Shown: positions 32,305-44,536 of the stretch, piece by piece
Layout of the letters: each line of letters starts with the position of its first letter
How positions within the stretch are numbered: position 1 is the first letter of the stretch
NCBI RefSeq assembly: GCF_001552615.1
Contig: NZ_BCRN01000015.1
Span: 105,389-169,388 of the forward strand
Length of the DNA: 64,000 bases
Direction of reading: 5' to 3'
DNA from: Millisia brevis NBRC 105863
GTDB taxonomy: Bacteria; Actinomycetota; Actinomycetes; Mycobacteriales; Mycobacteriaceae
Translations under genes and position numbers: made by a program
Notes under the pieces: generated by a model
The model's input: the letters and a program-made list of their open reading frames with translations, nothing else
What the model was told of the DNA's origin: nothing
Database searches by the model: none

Positions 32305-33363
32305 ATGTACCAGAAAGACGGAGAAAAGTACTTCATCGTCGACGGCCACATTCACCTGTGGGACGGTCGCGAATCGAATCAGCGGAATATCCACGGCAAG
32401 CAGTTCATCGATTGCTTCTACGACTATCACAAGAACCTCAGCCCGGCGGAGGAGGTGTGGGACTACGACACCTACACCTACTACGGCGAGGACCGCCTGA
32501 TGCGCGATCTGTTCGTCGACGGCTACGTCGACCACGCGATCTTCCAGGCCACCCTGCTCACCGAGTTCTACAACACCAGCTTCGGCCAGACCGAAGCCTC
32601 GTTCGCCCTGGCGAGCAAGCACCCGGACAAGCTGACCTACAACCACGCCTACGATCCGCGCCACGGCGAGGCCGGCCTCGAGCGGCTGCGCCGCGACGCC
32701 GAGCGGATGAACCTGCAGGGCGTGAAGCTGTACACCGCCGAGTGGTACGGCGATTCGCGCGGGTACAAGCTCGACGATCACTGGTCGCGCCGGTACCTCG
32801 AGGAATGCATCGACCTGGGCATCAAGAACATTCACGTGCACAAGGGCCCGACGATCCGGCCGCTCGACCGCGACTCCTTCGACGTCTCCGATGTCGACAA
32901 GGTCGCGACCGACTACCTGGATCTGCGGTTCGTCATCGAGCACGTCGGCCTGCCGCGGCTCGAGGACTTCTGCTGGATCGCCACGCAGGAGTCGAACGTC
33001 TACGGCGGTCTGGCCGTGGCGATCCCGTTCATCCACACCCGTCCGCGCTACTTCGCGCAGATCATCGGCGAGCTGCTCTACTGGATCGGCGAGGACAAGA
33101 TCCTCTTCTCCAGCGACTACGCGCTGTGGACGCCGAAGTGGCTGATCGAGAAGTTCGTCGACTTCCAGATCCCGGAGGATATGCAGGGCGAGTACGCCCC
33201 GATCACCACCGAGCAGAAGAAGAAGATCCTCGGGCTCAACGCGGCCGCGCTGTACGACTCGATCGACGTGCCGGCCGAGCTGCGGTTGCCGAACGCCGGC
33301 GCCGAGGGTGTCGAGGTCGCGGCGGGTGCGGCGCAGCCGCAGCCGGCCGGGGTGACGTCGTGA
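32305..33363 (+). CDS. Amidohydrolase-family protein of the mim operon
   Basis: A 352-aa amidohydrolase_2-type (decarboxylase-like) TIM barrel. Metal-site pattern: DGHIHLW (HxH) at residues 14-20, a central HVHKGP histidine, EHVGLP, and the terminal Asp in FSSDYALW. Proteins of this kind accompany propane/phenol monooxygenase operons in actinomycetes, where a role in maturation or in substrate processing is unproven. It overlaps the next gene by GTGA and is preceded by the double hairpin. Confidence 0.88.
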   Translation: MYQKDGEKYFIVDGHIHLWDGRESNQRNIHGKQFIDCFYDYHKNLSPAEEVWDYDTYTYYGEDRLMRDLFVDGYVDHAIFQATLLTEFYNTSFGQTEASFALASKHPDKLTYNHAYDPRHGEAGLERLRRDAERMNLQGVKLYTAEWYGDSRGYKLDDHWSRRYLEECIDLGIKNIHVHKGPTIRPLDRDSFDVSDVDKVATDYLDLRFVIEHVGLPRLEDFCWIATQESNVYGGLAVAIPFIHTRPRYFAQIIGELLYWIGEDKILFSSDYALWTPKWLIEKFVDFQIPEDMQGEYAPITTEQKKKILGLNAAALYDSIDVPAELRLPNAGAEGVEVAAGAAQPQPAGVTS

Positions 33364-34114
33364 CCACTGTCGAGGTCGCCCCCGACCGCATTCTGCTGGC
33401 GCAGCGCGTCCAGCAGGCGCTGTCGGAGGTGACCGACCCCGAGCTCGATCAGCCGATCACCGAGCTCGGGTTCGTCCGCACGATCGAGCTCGACGACGAC
33501 GGGGTCACGGTGCACCTGCGCCTGCCGACGGCGTTCTGCTCGCCCAATTTCGCCTACCTGATGGCAGCCGATTCCCTCGACGCCCTGCGGGACGTCGAGG
33601 GGATCGGGCGGGTGCGGGTGATGCTCGACGACCATCACGACAGCGACAAGATCAACTCGGGGCTGGCCGCCGACGCCGGCTATCTGGGCACCTTCGGGGT
33701 CGAGGCCGACAGCGACCTCGACGGCCTGCGCCGCACCTTCCTGCGCAAGGCCCACTCGGCGGCGATGGAACGCGCGGTCTCCGACCACATGCGCCGCACC
33801 GGAACCGGACCCGAGGATCTCTACCGGCTGACCCTGCACGATCTGGTGCGCGGTCCGCTCAAGGCGGCGCTGCTGCGCCGCCGGGTGGCGATCGGCCTCG
33901 ACGCCTGCCCCGCCTGCCGGGTGCTGGTCGACGAGACCGGTCGGCCGCTGCCGGCCGACGAGATCCCGCTGCGGCTGCGCTTCGCGCGGTCGGTGCGGAT
34001 CTCGATGGAGGGCAACGCCCACTTCTGCCGCGGCCTGCTGGCCACCCGCTACGCGGACGACGACGTCTCCGCGGAGCCCCACGTCACCGACCGTCGAACC
34101 CACGGGAGCAATCG

Positions 34115-34118
<4 letters not shown>
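33360..34118 (+). CDS. DUF59/MIP18-type metal-sulfur assembly protein with C-terminal extension
   Basis: A 252-aa protein. Residues 10-90 form a DUF59 (SufT/PaaD-like) domain: VTDPELDQPITELGFVRTIE and a lone Cys in LPTAFCSPNFAYLM, the usual reactive cysteine position. The C-terminal 130 residues carry CPAC and a later Cys (HFCRG), a possible metal site. Such genes accompany diiron monooxygenases, so help with iron-site or [2Fe-2S] maturation is a reasonable inference. GTG start overlaps the amidohydrolase stop; its TGA overlaps the dehydrogenase ATG. Confidence 0.82.
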
Positions 34119-36836
<2,718 letters not shown>

Positions 36837-36902
36837 CGGCCCACACCCGATCGCGCGGCGGTATCGCCGCAGGCCGTCCCCCCCGAAAGGAGACGACATC
36901 CC

Positions 36903-37226
36903 ATGATCTTCATCGTTGTGCAGTTCGACGTCCTCGACGAGCGCCGCGACGAGTGGCTCGCGCTCACCAAGGAGTTCACCGAGGCCACTCGGGCGGAACC
37001 GGGCAATCTGTGGTTCGACTGGAACACCAGCGTCGAACATCCCAACAGGTTCGTGCTGGTCGAGGCGTTCCGTGACCAGGACGCCGGCGTCGAGCACGTC
37101 CGGTCCGACCATTTCCGTGCCGGGCTCGAGGCGATGCGACCGGCGCTGCAGCGCACGCCGCGGATCCTCAACACCGAGATCCCCGGTACCGAGTGGTCGC
37201 TGATGGGCGAACTCGAGATCGCCTGA
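36903..37226 (+). CDS. Antibiotic biosynthesis monooxygenase (ABM) fold protein
   Basis: A 107-aa dimeric alpha/beta-barrel protein similar to YgiN-type putative quinol monooxygenases: MIFIVVQFDVLDERRDEWLA, LWFDWNTSVEHPNRFVLVEAF and the HVRSDHF segment. AAAGGAG stands seven bases before the ATG. It lies 66 bp after the chaperonin gene and before a strong terminator, so it is the last gene of the mim operon. Substrate unknown; a role in handling hydroxylated aromatics or quinones is speculation. Confidence 0.85.
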   Translation: MIFIVVQFDVLDERRDEWLALTKEFTEATRAEPGNLWFDWNTSVEHPNRFVLVEAFRDQDAGVEHVRSDHFRAGLEAMRPALQRTPRILNTEIPGTEWSLMGELEIA

Positions 37227-37251
37227 GGCCGGGACCGGGTGACAACGGGCG

Positions 37252-37293
37252 GCGCGGACGGTGGTCGGGACGATCCCGACCACCGTTCCGCGC
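37252..37293 (+). terminator. Terminator at the end of the mim operon
   Basis: CGGTGGTCGGG-acgat-CCCGACCACCG is an 11-bp perfect stem extended by GCGCGGA/TCCGCGC with a small mismatch. It lies between the ABM gene and the regulator gene. No T tract; typical of high-GC actinobacterial terminators. Confidence 0.7.
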
Positions 37294-37376
37294 TGCCCAA
37301 TCGACGATTCCGCTCCGATCGCCTCAGCCCCGGGCGTATCGTGAGGCCAGAACGAGGGGCGCTGGAGACAACGACG

Positions 37377-39116
37377 ATGCCGATCACCTCCCTGACCCGG
37401 GCACGTGAACGCTTTTTGGTCGACCGTCACCTCGATGAGACAGTCCGGGACACCATCTCGGCATCGTGGCGACGTTCGATCGACTTCAACGTCCCCACCG
37501 AACGGTTGGCGCTACCGTTCGTGCGCGAACCGAACCCCGACAGCCCGCTGATCGCCGCCGCCGAACCGGTCCTGCGGCAACTGGCGGAAGGCCTGACCGA
37601 CGAGCCGGTCGGGGTCATCCTGACCTCCGCCGACGGCGTGGTCCTCGACCGCATCACCGCCAATCGCCAGCTGATCGCCACCCTCGACCGGGTCTACCTC
37701 GCCCCCGGCTACAGCTACTCCGAAGAGTTCGCCGGCACCAACGGCATCGGCACCGCCCTGGAAACCCGCCGCCCGACCCTGATCTCCGGGTCGGAGCACT
37801 ATTCGGAATGCCTGGGCCGATTGGCCTGCGCGGGCGTGCCGATCGTGCACCCGATGTCGGGCAAGGTCGTCGGCGCCCTCGACCTGACCGGCTGGATCGC
37901 CGAAGGCGGCGCGCTGCTGGCGACGCTCGCCCGCACCGCCGGCACCCAGATCGAGGGCCGCCTGCTCGCCCAGGCGGGCGCCTCGCAGACCGCCCTGATG
38001 AACGCCTATATGCGCGCCTGCCGACGCTTCCCGCAGTCCGGCATCCTCGCGCTCGGCGACGACCTGGTCCTGATGAATCAGCGCCTCCCTCGCACCCTCG
38101 ACGCCCGCGATCAGGCCGCGCTGCTCGAACTCGGCCACGACTGCCGCCGCCGCCCGTCGTCGACCAGCCTGGTCGCGACGCTGCCCAGCGGGCGCACGGC
38201 GCGGCTGTCCCACGTCACCGACGAGTTCGCCGACACCTTCGAGGGCGTCGCCCTGCTGCACGTGCACGTCGTCGACCACACGGTCGCGGCCGCCGATCCA
38301 CCCGGCGTGGGCATTCGGACCCCCGCCGGCACCAGTTCGTCCTGGCGGCGATGTTGTGACCGGATCGCGCAGTCGGTCCGCATGGGGCATTGGGTCGCGG
38401 TCTCGGGGGAGAGCGGCGTCGGGCGCACCCACGCCCTCGACCACGCCGCCCGACACCACCTCAACGCGACGGTCCGGGTCTTCGACGCCACCGACCTGGC
38501 CGGCGCCGCGGGACTCGAGGCGCTCGCCGCGGAACTGGACGAAGAGAACTTCGCCGTGGTCCTGCGGGATATCGACATGCTCGACGAGACCCGCCAGTCC
38601 GCGATCGCCGAGTTGATCCAGGGGCGCGAGCAGGACGGCTGGCTCGGGGTCACGCTCGGCGCCGGCGACCACGAGGCGCCCGCCCGCCGGCTGATCCTGC
38701 CGTTCTTCGAACACACCGTCGCGGTGCCGCCGCTGCGGCACCGCATCGAGGACCTCCAGGTTCTGGTCCCGCTGTTGCTGCGCCAACTCGGCCGCGGCGG
38801 GGAGCCGATCATGTCGCCGGAGGCGATGCGCCGACTGTCGACCTACAGCTGGCCCGGCAATGTCGAGCAGCTGCGACAGATCCTGCGGGATGTGTTGCGC
38901 CAGCAGCGATCCGGCATCATCGAGGTCGAACGGCTCCCACCGGAATGCCGCGCGCTCACCCGCTACACCCTCAGCCGTATCGAGGCGCTCGAGCGCGACG
39001 CCATCGTCCGCTGCCTCGCCGAGAACGGGGGCGACAAGAACGCCGCCGCCGCCTCTCTGGGGATCTCCCGCGCCACGATCTACCGCAAGATCCGCAAGTT
39101 CGGCATCGACGCCTGA
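37377..39116 (+). CDS. mimR: MimR/AcoR-like activator with degenerate AAA domain
   Basis: A 579-aa regulator: GAF-type sensor at about 75-200 (GYSYSEEFAGTNGIGTAL), an AAA+ remnant at about 330-510 and a Fis-type HTH at the C-terminus (ERDAIVRCLAENGGDKNAAA, then SLGISRATIYRKI). The Walker A reads GESGVGRTH, with Arg in place of the essential Lys, and the sigma-54 contact motif GAFTGA is absent. Mycobacterial MimR controls mimABCD in response to acetone; the inverted repeats at 27740 are the likely target. It has its own unit after a terminator. Confidence 0.9.
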   Translation: MPITSLTRARERFLVDRHLDETVRDTISASWRRSIDFNVPTERLALPFVREPNPDSPLIAAAEPVLRQLAEGLTDEPVGVILTSADGVVLDRITANRQLIATLDRVYLAPGYSYSEEFAGTNGIGTALETRRPTLISGSEHYSECLGRLACAGVPIVHPMSGKVVGALDLTGWIAEGGALLATLARTAGTQIEGRLLAQAGASQTALMNAYMRACRRFPQSGILALGDDLVLMNQRLPRTLDARDQAALLELGHDCRRRPSSTSLVATLPSGRTARLSHVTDEFADTFEGVALLHVHVVDHTVAAADPPGVGIRTPAGTSSSWRRCCDRIAQSVRMGHWVAVSGESGVGRTHALDHAARHHLNATVRVFDATDLAGAAGLEALAAELDEENFAVVLRDIDMLDETRQSAIAELIQGREQDGWLGVTLGAGDHEAPARRLILPFFEHTVAVPPLRHRIEDLQVLVPLLLRQLGRGGEPIMSPEAMRRLSTYSWPGNVEQLRQILRDVLRQQRSGIIEVERLPPECRALTRYTLSRIEALERDAIVRCLAENGGDKNAAAASLGISRATIYRKIRKFGIDA

Positions 39117-39176
39117 CCGGTTGCCCGGCGCCCGCGGGCGGTCCGGGGCCGGCCGCGGATCGGGCCGGGACGCGGA

Positions 39177-40685
39177 TCAGGACAGGACGCGGCGCCGTTC
39201 GTGTCCATTGCGCGAGTCACCGTCCGGGCGGCGCAGCCCGGTGCGGCGCGGCCGGGACGCAGGCTGCTTGACCGGCTTGTCGACGGCGACCTCGGGCGTC
39301 GGCGGGGTCGCCGCCATCCGCGGCGCGGTCGGATCGGCCTCGTAGTAGTAGCTGTACTCGTAGGCGCTGCCGCCCTTGCCACCCGGCACCATCGTCAGCA
39401 CCGCGCCCAGCACGCGGCCGGAGATCTTGGTGAGGTTCTCGACCGCGCGGGCGACCTCCTCGCGCTTGGCGTGGCCGTACCGGCTGATGATCAGCGCCCC
39501 GTCCGCCTGGACCGACAGCACTGCGGCGTCGGTGACCGGTAGCAGCGGCGGCGCGTCGATGATGATGTAGTCGTAGCGGTTGCGCAGCTCGTCGACCAGG
39601 TACCGGGCCGCCTCCGAGCCGAGCAACTCGCTCGGGTTCGGCGGGATCGGTCCGGCGGCGATCGCGTCGACACCGATGTGGCTGGTCGGCTGGACGACCT
39701 CCTCCACCCGGGCCTGCCCGACCAGGACGGTGCTGACCCCGACGCTGCCGATCACGCCGAGGTACTTCCCGACCCGCGGCCGGCGCAGATCGCCCTCGAC
39801 CACCACCACCGAGTGACCGGCTTCCGCGAGCGCGAGCGCCAGGTTGACCGCGGTGGTCGACTTGCCCTCACTCGGCACCGCCGAGGTGATCACCAGCACG
39901 CGCGGCGGATTGTCGACATCGAGGAATTGCAGATTCGTACGCAGCTGCCGCAGCGCCTCGGCGCTGGTCGAGGTCGACTCCCCGAAGTCGAGCGTCGGGC
40001 TGCCGTCGAGGGCCTTGTCGAACGGGATCACGCCCACGACCGGGGCGCCCACGACCTCCGCGAGGACCTCGCGGTCCTTGACCGTCCGGTCGAGCCGATC
40101 GCGCAGGACGGCGCCGACGATACCGAGCAGCAGACCGATCACCAGGCCGAGCACGATATTGCGCGGGATATTCGGCGATACCGGCGCATCGGCCGGCTGG
40201 GCCGGTTCGACGACCACCACGGTGACCGGCGCATCGCCGCCGCCGGTGCCGCCCTCGATCTCGGCGCTGAAGTCGACGAACTGCTCGGAGACCGCGGTGG
40301 CCAGATCGCGGGCGACCGTCGGCGACGGATCGGAGACGGTCACGTCGATCAGGACGGTGTCCGGCTGGGTGACCGCTTCGACCTTCGCCGCCAGCTCCGC
40401 CGGGGTCAGATCCACCCCGGTCGCCTCGATCGCCCGCTGGGCGACCGTCTCGCCGGTCAGCAGCCGCACATAGGAGGTGACCTTCTGCTGGGAGGCCATA
40501 CCGGCCTGGTATTGCTCGTTGGCGGTCTCGGTGCCCGCGATCGACACGAACAGCCGAGCGGTGGACTGGTAGATCGGTGTGGTCAGCAGCGAGATCGCGA
40601 GCGCGGCCGCACCGACGATCGCGGTGCACGCCACAACGAGCAGCCACCGCGTTCGAAGGACGCGCACATAGTCCGAGATCTCCAT
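39177..40685 (-). CDS. Wzz-type polysaccharide tyrosine autokinase (BY-kinase)
   Basis: A 502-aa membrane protein controlling exopolysaccharide chain length and export. N-terminal Wzz domain with membrane helices at 16-36 and 177-195; cytoplasmic kinase with Walker A SAVPSEGKST (Lys275), Walker A' EGDLRRP (297-303) and Walker B DYIIIDAPP. A Tyr cluster (YEYSYYY) near residue 460 is the probable autophosphorylation site, followed by a basic tail. Co-directional with the sugar transferase 122 bp upstream. No matching phosphatase is seen here. Confidence 0.92.
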   Translation of the reverse strand: MEISDYVRVLRTRWLLVVACTAIVGAAALAISLLTTPIYQSTARLFVSIAGTETANEQYQAGMASQQKVTSYVRLLTGETVAQRAIEATGVDLTPAELAAKVEAVTQPDTVLIDVTVSDPSPTVARDLATAVSEQFVDFSAEIEGGTGGGDAPVTVVVVEPAQPADAPVSPNIPRNIVLGLVIGLLLGIVGAVLRDRLDRTVKDREVLAEVVGAPVVGVIPFDKALDGSPTLDFGESTSTSAEALRQLRTNLQFLDVDNPPRVLVITSAVPSEGKSTTAVNLALALAEAGHSVVVVEGDLRRPRVGKYLGVIGSVGVSTVLVGQARVEEVVQPTSHIGVDAIAAGPIPPNPSELLGSEAARYLVDELRNRYDYIIIDAPPLLPVTDAAVLSVQADGALIISRYGHAKREEVARAVENLTKISGRVLGAVLTMVPGGKGGSAYEYSYYYEADPTAPRMAATPPTPEVAVDKPVKQPASRPRRTGLRRPDGDSRNGHERRRVLS

Positions 40686-40807
40686 TACCGTTCCCCGCCC
40701 TCTTCCCCGTTCGGCGTGCAGCCGGCGAAGAAGTCCGTATTGATTCCTGATCGTGCAGTCGGCCGGATTCCCGGCCGTCGATCGACCGAATGATTCGGGT
40801 CAAGCGA

Positions 40808-42364
40808 TCAATATGCGCCGGATCCGACCCCGACCGCGCGCACCGTCTTCAGAATGATAAGGACGTCGCCCACCAACGACCAGTTTTCGACGTACGACAA
40901 ATCCAGCCGCACCGATTCATCCCACGACAAATCCGAACGTCCACTGACCTGCCACAATCCGGTGATTCCCGGCTTGACCAGCATGCGGCGGGCCACCTCG
41001 CCGTCGTATTGCTCGACCTCGCGGCGCAGTGGCGGCCGGGGACCGACGACGCTCATATCCCGCTTGAGCACATTGAGGAACTGCGGCAATTCGTCGAGGG
41101 AGAACTTGCGCAGGTACTTGCCGACGCTGGTGATGCGCGGATCGTCCTTCATCTTGAACAGGACGCCGCCGTCGCTCTCGTTGCTGTCGAGCAGACCTGC
41201 CAGCATCCGATCGGCGCCGTCGACCATCGTCCGGAACTTGATCATCTGGAAGGGCTTGCCGTCCAGACCGATTCGCTCCTGCCGGAAAAAGACCGGTCCG
41301 GATGAGGTCGTCTTGATCGCCGCTGCGATGAACAGGAAGACCGGCGCGATGAACAACAACGCGGCCGCGGAGAAGGCGATATCGAAGCCGCGCTTGGCAA
41401 ACCGGTTGGCCCCGTTGTATTGCGGCTTCTCGACGTGGATCAGCGGCAGCCCCGCGACCGGGCGCATATGCAGACGAGGTCCGGCGACGTCGACGACACC
41501 CGGCGCCACCACCAGGTCGATCTGCTTGCTCTCCAAGTCCCACACCAGGTTTCGCAGTCCCCGGTGGCCGAGATGTTCGGTCGCCGTCACCGCGACGGTA
41601 TCGGCGCCGCTGAACTCGATCGCCTTGAGCACGTCGGTCTCGTTGCCGTAGACCGGCACGGTGGTGTCGTCGACCTGAAGTCGGCCGCCGATGCCGCCGG
41701 GAGCGCCCGGATGGCAGACGCCGACAACCGCGTAGCCGGCACTCGGGCAGTCCTGGAACGACTTGACCAGGGCCGCCGAGGAATCCCGACTGCCGATCAC
41801 CAGAACCGAGGTCCGATAGCCGCCCCCGGTCGAGCGAATACGGGCCAGCCGTACGCGCCATACCCAGCGGCCGACCAATAAAAGAACCAGACCGAGCGGT
41901 AATGCGATAGCGAAGTAACCGCGCGCCAGGTCCAATTGAAGTCCGAGCGCCAGAATAGCAACCGCACCGAACAGTTTGAATGTGGCGGAAACGATACGTC
42001 GATATTCCTCGACTCCGGTTCCGATCACCCGCGGCGAGCGCGTGCGGAAGATCGCCAGCAGTGCCAGCCAACCCATCGCGAGCACGAGAGAGACGAATTC
42101 GTAGTTGTAGGTGAAGGTCAGCGGGTCGAAGGCGACCCCCATGTCCTCCGCGCCGAACCGCACCATATGCGCCACGAACACGGCGGCGACGACCGCCGCC
42201 GTATCCGTGATGCGCAATCCGTCGATGTAACTCTGCTGCCACCTGCGTCGACCCGCTATTGCGTCATCGTCATCCAACGATTCCGCCAACAGGTCGAATT
42301 GTGCAGCGGCGGATAACTCGTCGCCCCGACCGGAGGCCGTGCGACGTCGATCTGCTAACGACAT
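40808..42364 (-). CDS. Polyprenyl glycosylphosphotransferase (initiating sugar transferase), copy 1
   Basis: A 518-aa WbaP/WcaJ-type protein that loads the first sugar phosphate onto undecaprenyl phosphate. Four N-terminal membrane helices, a CoA-binding-like domain (SVLVIGSRDSSAALV), then a fifth helix and the catalytic domain: [52 protein letters not shown] and [17 protein letters not shown] paralogue of the same length lies at 46664. Which sugar each uses cannot be told. Confidence 0.93.
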   Translation of the reverse strand: MSLADRRRTASGRGDELSAAAQFDLLAESLDDDDAIAGRRRWQQSYIDGLRITDTAAVVAAVFVAHMVRFGAEDMGVAFDPLTFTYNYEFVSLVLAMGWLALLAIFRTRSPRVIGTGVEEYRRIVSATFKLFGAVAILALGLQLDLARGYFAIALPLGLVLLLVGRWVWRVRLARIRSTGGGYRTSVLVIGSRDSSAALVKSFQDCPSAGYAVVGVCHPGAPGGIGGRLQVDDTTVPVYGNETDVLKAIEFSGADTVAVTATEHLGHRGLRNLVWDLESKQIDLVVAPGVVDVAGPRLHMRPVAGLPLIHVEKPQYNGANRFAKRGFDIAFSAAALLFIAPVFLFIAAAIKTTSSGPVFFRQERIGLDGKPFQMIKFRTMVDGADRMLAGLLDSNESDGGVLFKMKDDPRITSVGKYLRKFSLDELPQFLNVLKRDMSVVGPRPPLRREVEQYDGEVARRMLVKPGITGLWQVSGRSDLSWDESVRLDLSYVENWSLVGDVLIILKTVRAVGVGSGAY

Positions 42365-42449
42365 GTCCCCCCGCTGTACGTATTCCCCCGCAGTACGTCA
42401 CGCAGCCCTTCGCCCGGTCAGCCCCTCGCTCGACCGGCGAATTCGTCTA

Positions 42450-43769
42450 TCAGGGACGCCCCAGTCCCCGATATTTCCAGCCCGCATCGCGCCACTGCGA
42501 TGGCGTCAAACAGTTTCGACCGTCGATGATGTACTTCTCTCGAACGACCGAATCCAAATCGGCGGGCGTCAACTGCCGGAACTCCGCCCACTCCGTTAAA
42601 AGTAATACCACGTCCGCACCCTGGCATGCGTCCACAACCGATTCGGCGTAGGTCAGCGTGGGGAACAACCGCCGGGAATTCTCCATCGCCTTCGGGTCGA
42701 AGACGGTCACCGCGGCGCCCTGCAACTGAATCTGACCGGCCACATTCAGGGCCGGAGAATCGCGGACGTCGTCGGAATTGGGCTTGAAAGCCGCACCGAG
42801 GACCGCGACGCGAGCGCCGAGCAGCGAGTTGCCGACCGCCTCGCGGGCCAGTTCGACCATGCGCGTGCGGCGCCGCATGTTGATGTTGTCGACCTCCCGC
42901 AGGAAGGTCAGCGCCTGGTCGGCGCCCAGCTCACCGGCGCGGGCCATGAAGGCGCGGATGTCCTTGGGCAGACAGCCGCCGCCGAAGCCGAGACCGGCAT
43001 TGAGGAACTTGCGACCGATGCGGGCGTCCTGGCCGATCGCGTCGGCCAGCACGGTCACGTCGGCGCCGGCGGCCTCGCACAGCTCGGCCATCGCATTGAT
43101 GAACGAGATCTTGGTCGCCAGGAAGGCGTTGGCCGCCGTCTTGACCATCTCGGAGGTCGCCAGATCGGTCACCAGGAAGGGCATGCCCTCGGCGAGGATG
43201 TCCGCGTAGATCTCACGGGCGACCTGCTCGGATCGGGTCGAGTCGTCGGCGACGCCCAGTACCACCCGGTCGGGATGCAGCGTGTCCTCGATCGCGAATC
43301 CCTCCCGAAGGAATTCGGGATTCCAGGCCAGTTCGACCTCCGCGCCGGCCGGGGCGATCTCCCGCAGCCGGGCACCCAGGCGCGCCGCGGTACCGACCGG
43401 AACGGTCGATTTTCCGAAGATCACGGTCGGGCCCGTCAACAGGGGCGCGAGATTCTCGACGACCGAGTCCACATAGCTCAGGTCGGCCGCGTACTCGCCG
43501 CGCTTCTGTGGCGTCCCGACGCCGAGGAAGTGCGCCTCACCGAATTCCGCCGCCTCGGCGTAGGAGTCGGTGAACCGCAACCGACCGGCTTCCTGGTTAC
43601 GGACGAGGATTTCCTCGAGGCCCGGTTCGTAGAACGGCACGGTGCCGGCCTCGAGCGAGGCCAACTTGGCCTTGTCGATGTCGACTCCGAGAACCTCGTG
43701 ACCAAGTTCGGCCATACAAGCGGCGTGGGTGGCCCCCAAATACCCGACACCGAAGACACATAGTCGCAT
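42450..43769 (-). CDS. udgA: UDP-glucose 6-dehydrogenase
   Basis: A 439-aa enzyme oxidising UDP-glucose to UDP-glucuronate for polysaccharide synthesis. Seen: N-terminal Rossmann motif VFGVGYLG, VGTPQKRGEYAADLSYVDSV, the STVPVGT segment, Lys in SEMVKTAANAFLATKISFIN, and the nucleophilic Cys in FGGGCLPKD. The ATG at 43769 follows GGGGAG; an in-frame TTG at 43781 is less likely. In M. tuberculosis udgA lies next to dcd (Rv0322/Rv0321); here about 9 kb separates them. Confidence 0.94.
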   Translation of the reverse strand: MRLCVFGVGYLGATHAACMAELGHEVLGVDIDKAKLASLEAGTVPFYEPGLEEILVRNQEAGRLRFTDSYAEAAEFGEAHFLGVGTPQKRGEYAADLSYVDSVVENLAPLLTGPTVIFGKSTVPVGTAARLGARLREIAPAGAEVELAWNPEFLREGFAIEDTLHPDRVVLGVADDSTRSEQVAREIYADILAEGMPFLVTDLATSEMVKTAANAFLATKISFINAMAELCEAAGADVTVLADAIGQDARIGRKFLNAGLGFGGGCLPKDIRAFMARAGELGADQALTFLREVDNINMRRRTRMVELAREAVGNSLLGARVAVLGAAFKPNSDDVRDSPALNVAGQIQLQGAAVTVFDPKAMENSRRLFPTLTYAESVVDACQGADVVLLLTEWAEFRQLTPADLDSVVREKYIIDGRNCLTPSQWRDAGWKYRGLGRP

Positions 43770-43906
43770 ACCGCTCCCCAATTGGTACCAACCGCCAGGT
43801 TATGGCTTTTTGAATTTCGTCGGCTCGATTCGGGAACAGTATGCACTCCGCCACGTCCGCTCGCATGACGGGTCACGGTGACGCGACTTACACCATAATT
43901 CGCAGA

Positions 43907-44536
43907 TCAGGGCAGAAGCGAGGACCAATAGTCCCAGAATCTGGCCAGTGCCAGTATTACGACCGCGACGTACCAGAGGGTTAACAGTGACCAACGCCAC
44001 TGTCGAATCCAATAAAAGAATTGATTGTCCGAGCCCGCCAAAAGCGCCCGATCACAAGCGATTACGAGGATCGGCATGACACAGGCCCAGACGACCATGC
44101 AGTACGGGCAGAGGGCGCCGATTCGATAGAGGCTCTGAAAGATCAGCCAGTGCACAAAGATTGCACCGAGTAATGTGCCGATCGCCAGGCCGCCCCAGAT
44201 CCAGCGCGGTAGGGATACCCGCGCGGCGGCCAAAACACCGATCGTGACGACAACAGCGAACGACATCAAACCGATCAACGGATTCGGAAATCCGAACAAC
44301 GATGCCTGCCAGGACGTCATCACCGAGCCGCAGGACAACACCGGATTGAGCGAGCAACTCGGCACATAGGACGGGTCGATAAGAAGACGAACCCGTTCGA
44401 CGATCAATGCGAACGATGCGATCAGGGCGACGACGCCGAGAACGGTCAGGGCGATCCCGGTCGCGGTCGAGGCGCGGCCGTCGTCGGGGCCCTGCCCCGG
44501 ATGCTCGACGTCGGCCCGATCGATCGTTTCGCTCAT
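43907..44536 (-). CDS. Vitamin K epoxide reductase (VKOR) family membrane protein
   Basis: A 209-aa, four to five-helix membrane protein that reoxidises a DsbA-type partner with quinone, the actinobacterial replacement for DsbB. Seen: loop cysteines CSLNPVLSCGS and the active CPYC in RIGALCPYCMVVW. The ATG overlaps the stop of the DsbA-like gene (ATGA), so the two are coupled. Its place inside a polysaccharide locus is unusual. Confidence 0.93.
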   Translation of the reverse strand: MSETIDRADVEHPGQGPDDGRASTATGIALTVLGVVALIASFALIVERVRLLIDPSYVPSCSLNPVLSCGSVMTSWQASLFGFPNPLIGLMSFAVVVTIGVLAAARVSLPRWIWGGLAIGTLLGAIFVHWLIFQSLYRIGALCPYCMVVWACVMPILVIACDRALLAGSDNQFFYWIRQWRWSLLTLWYVAVVILALARFWDYWSSLLP

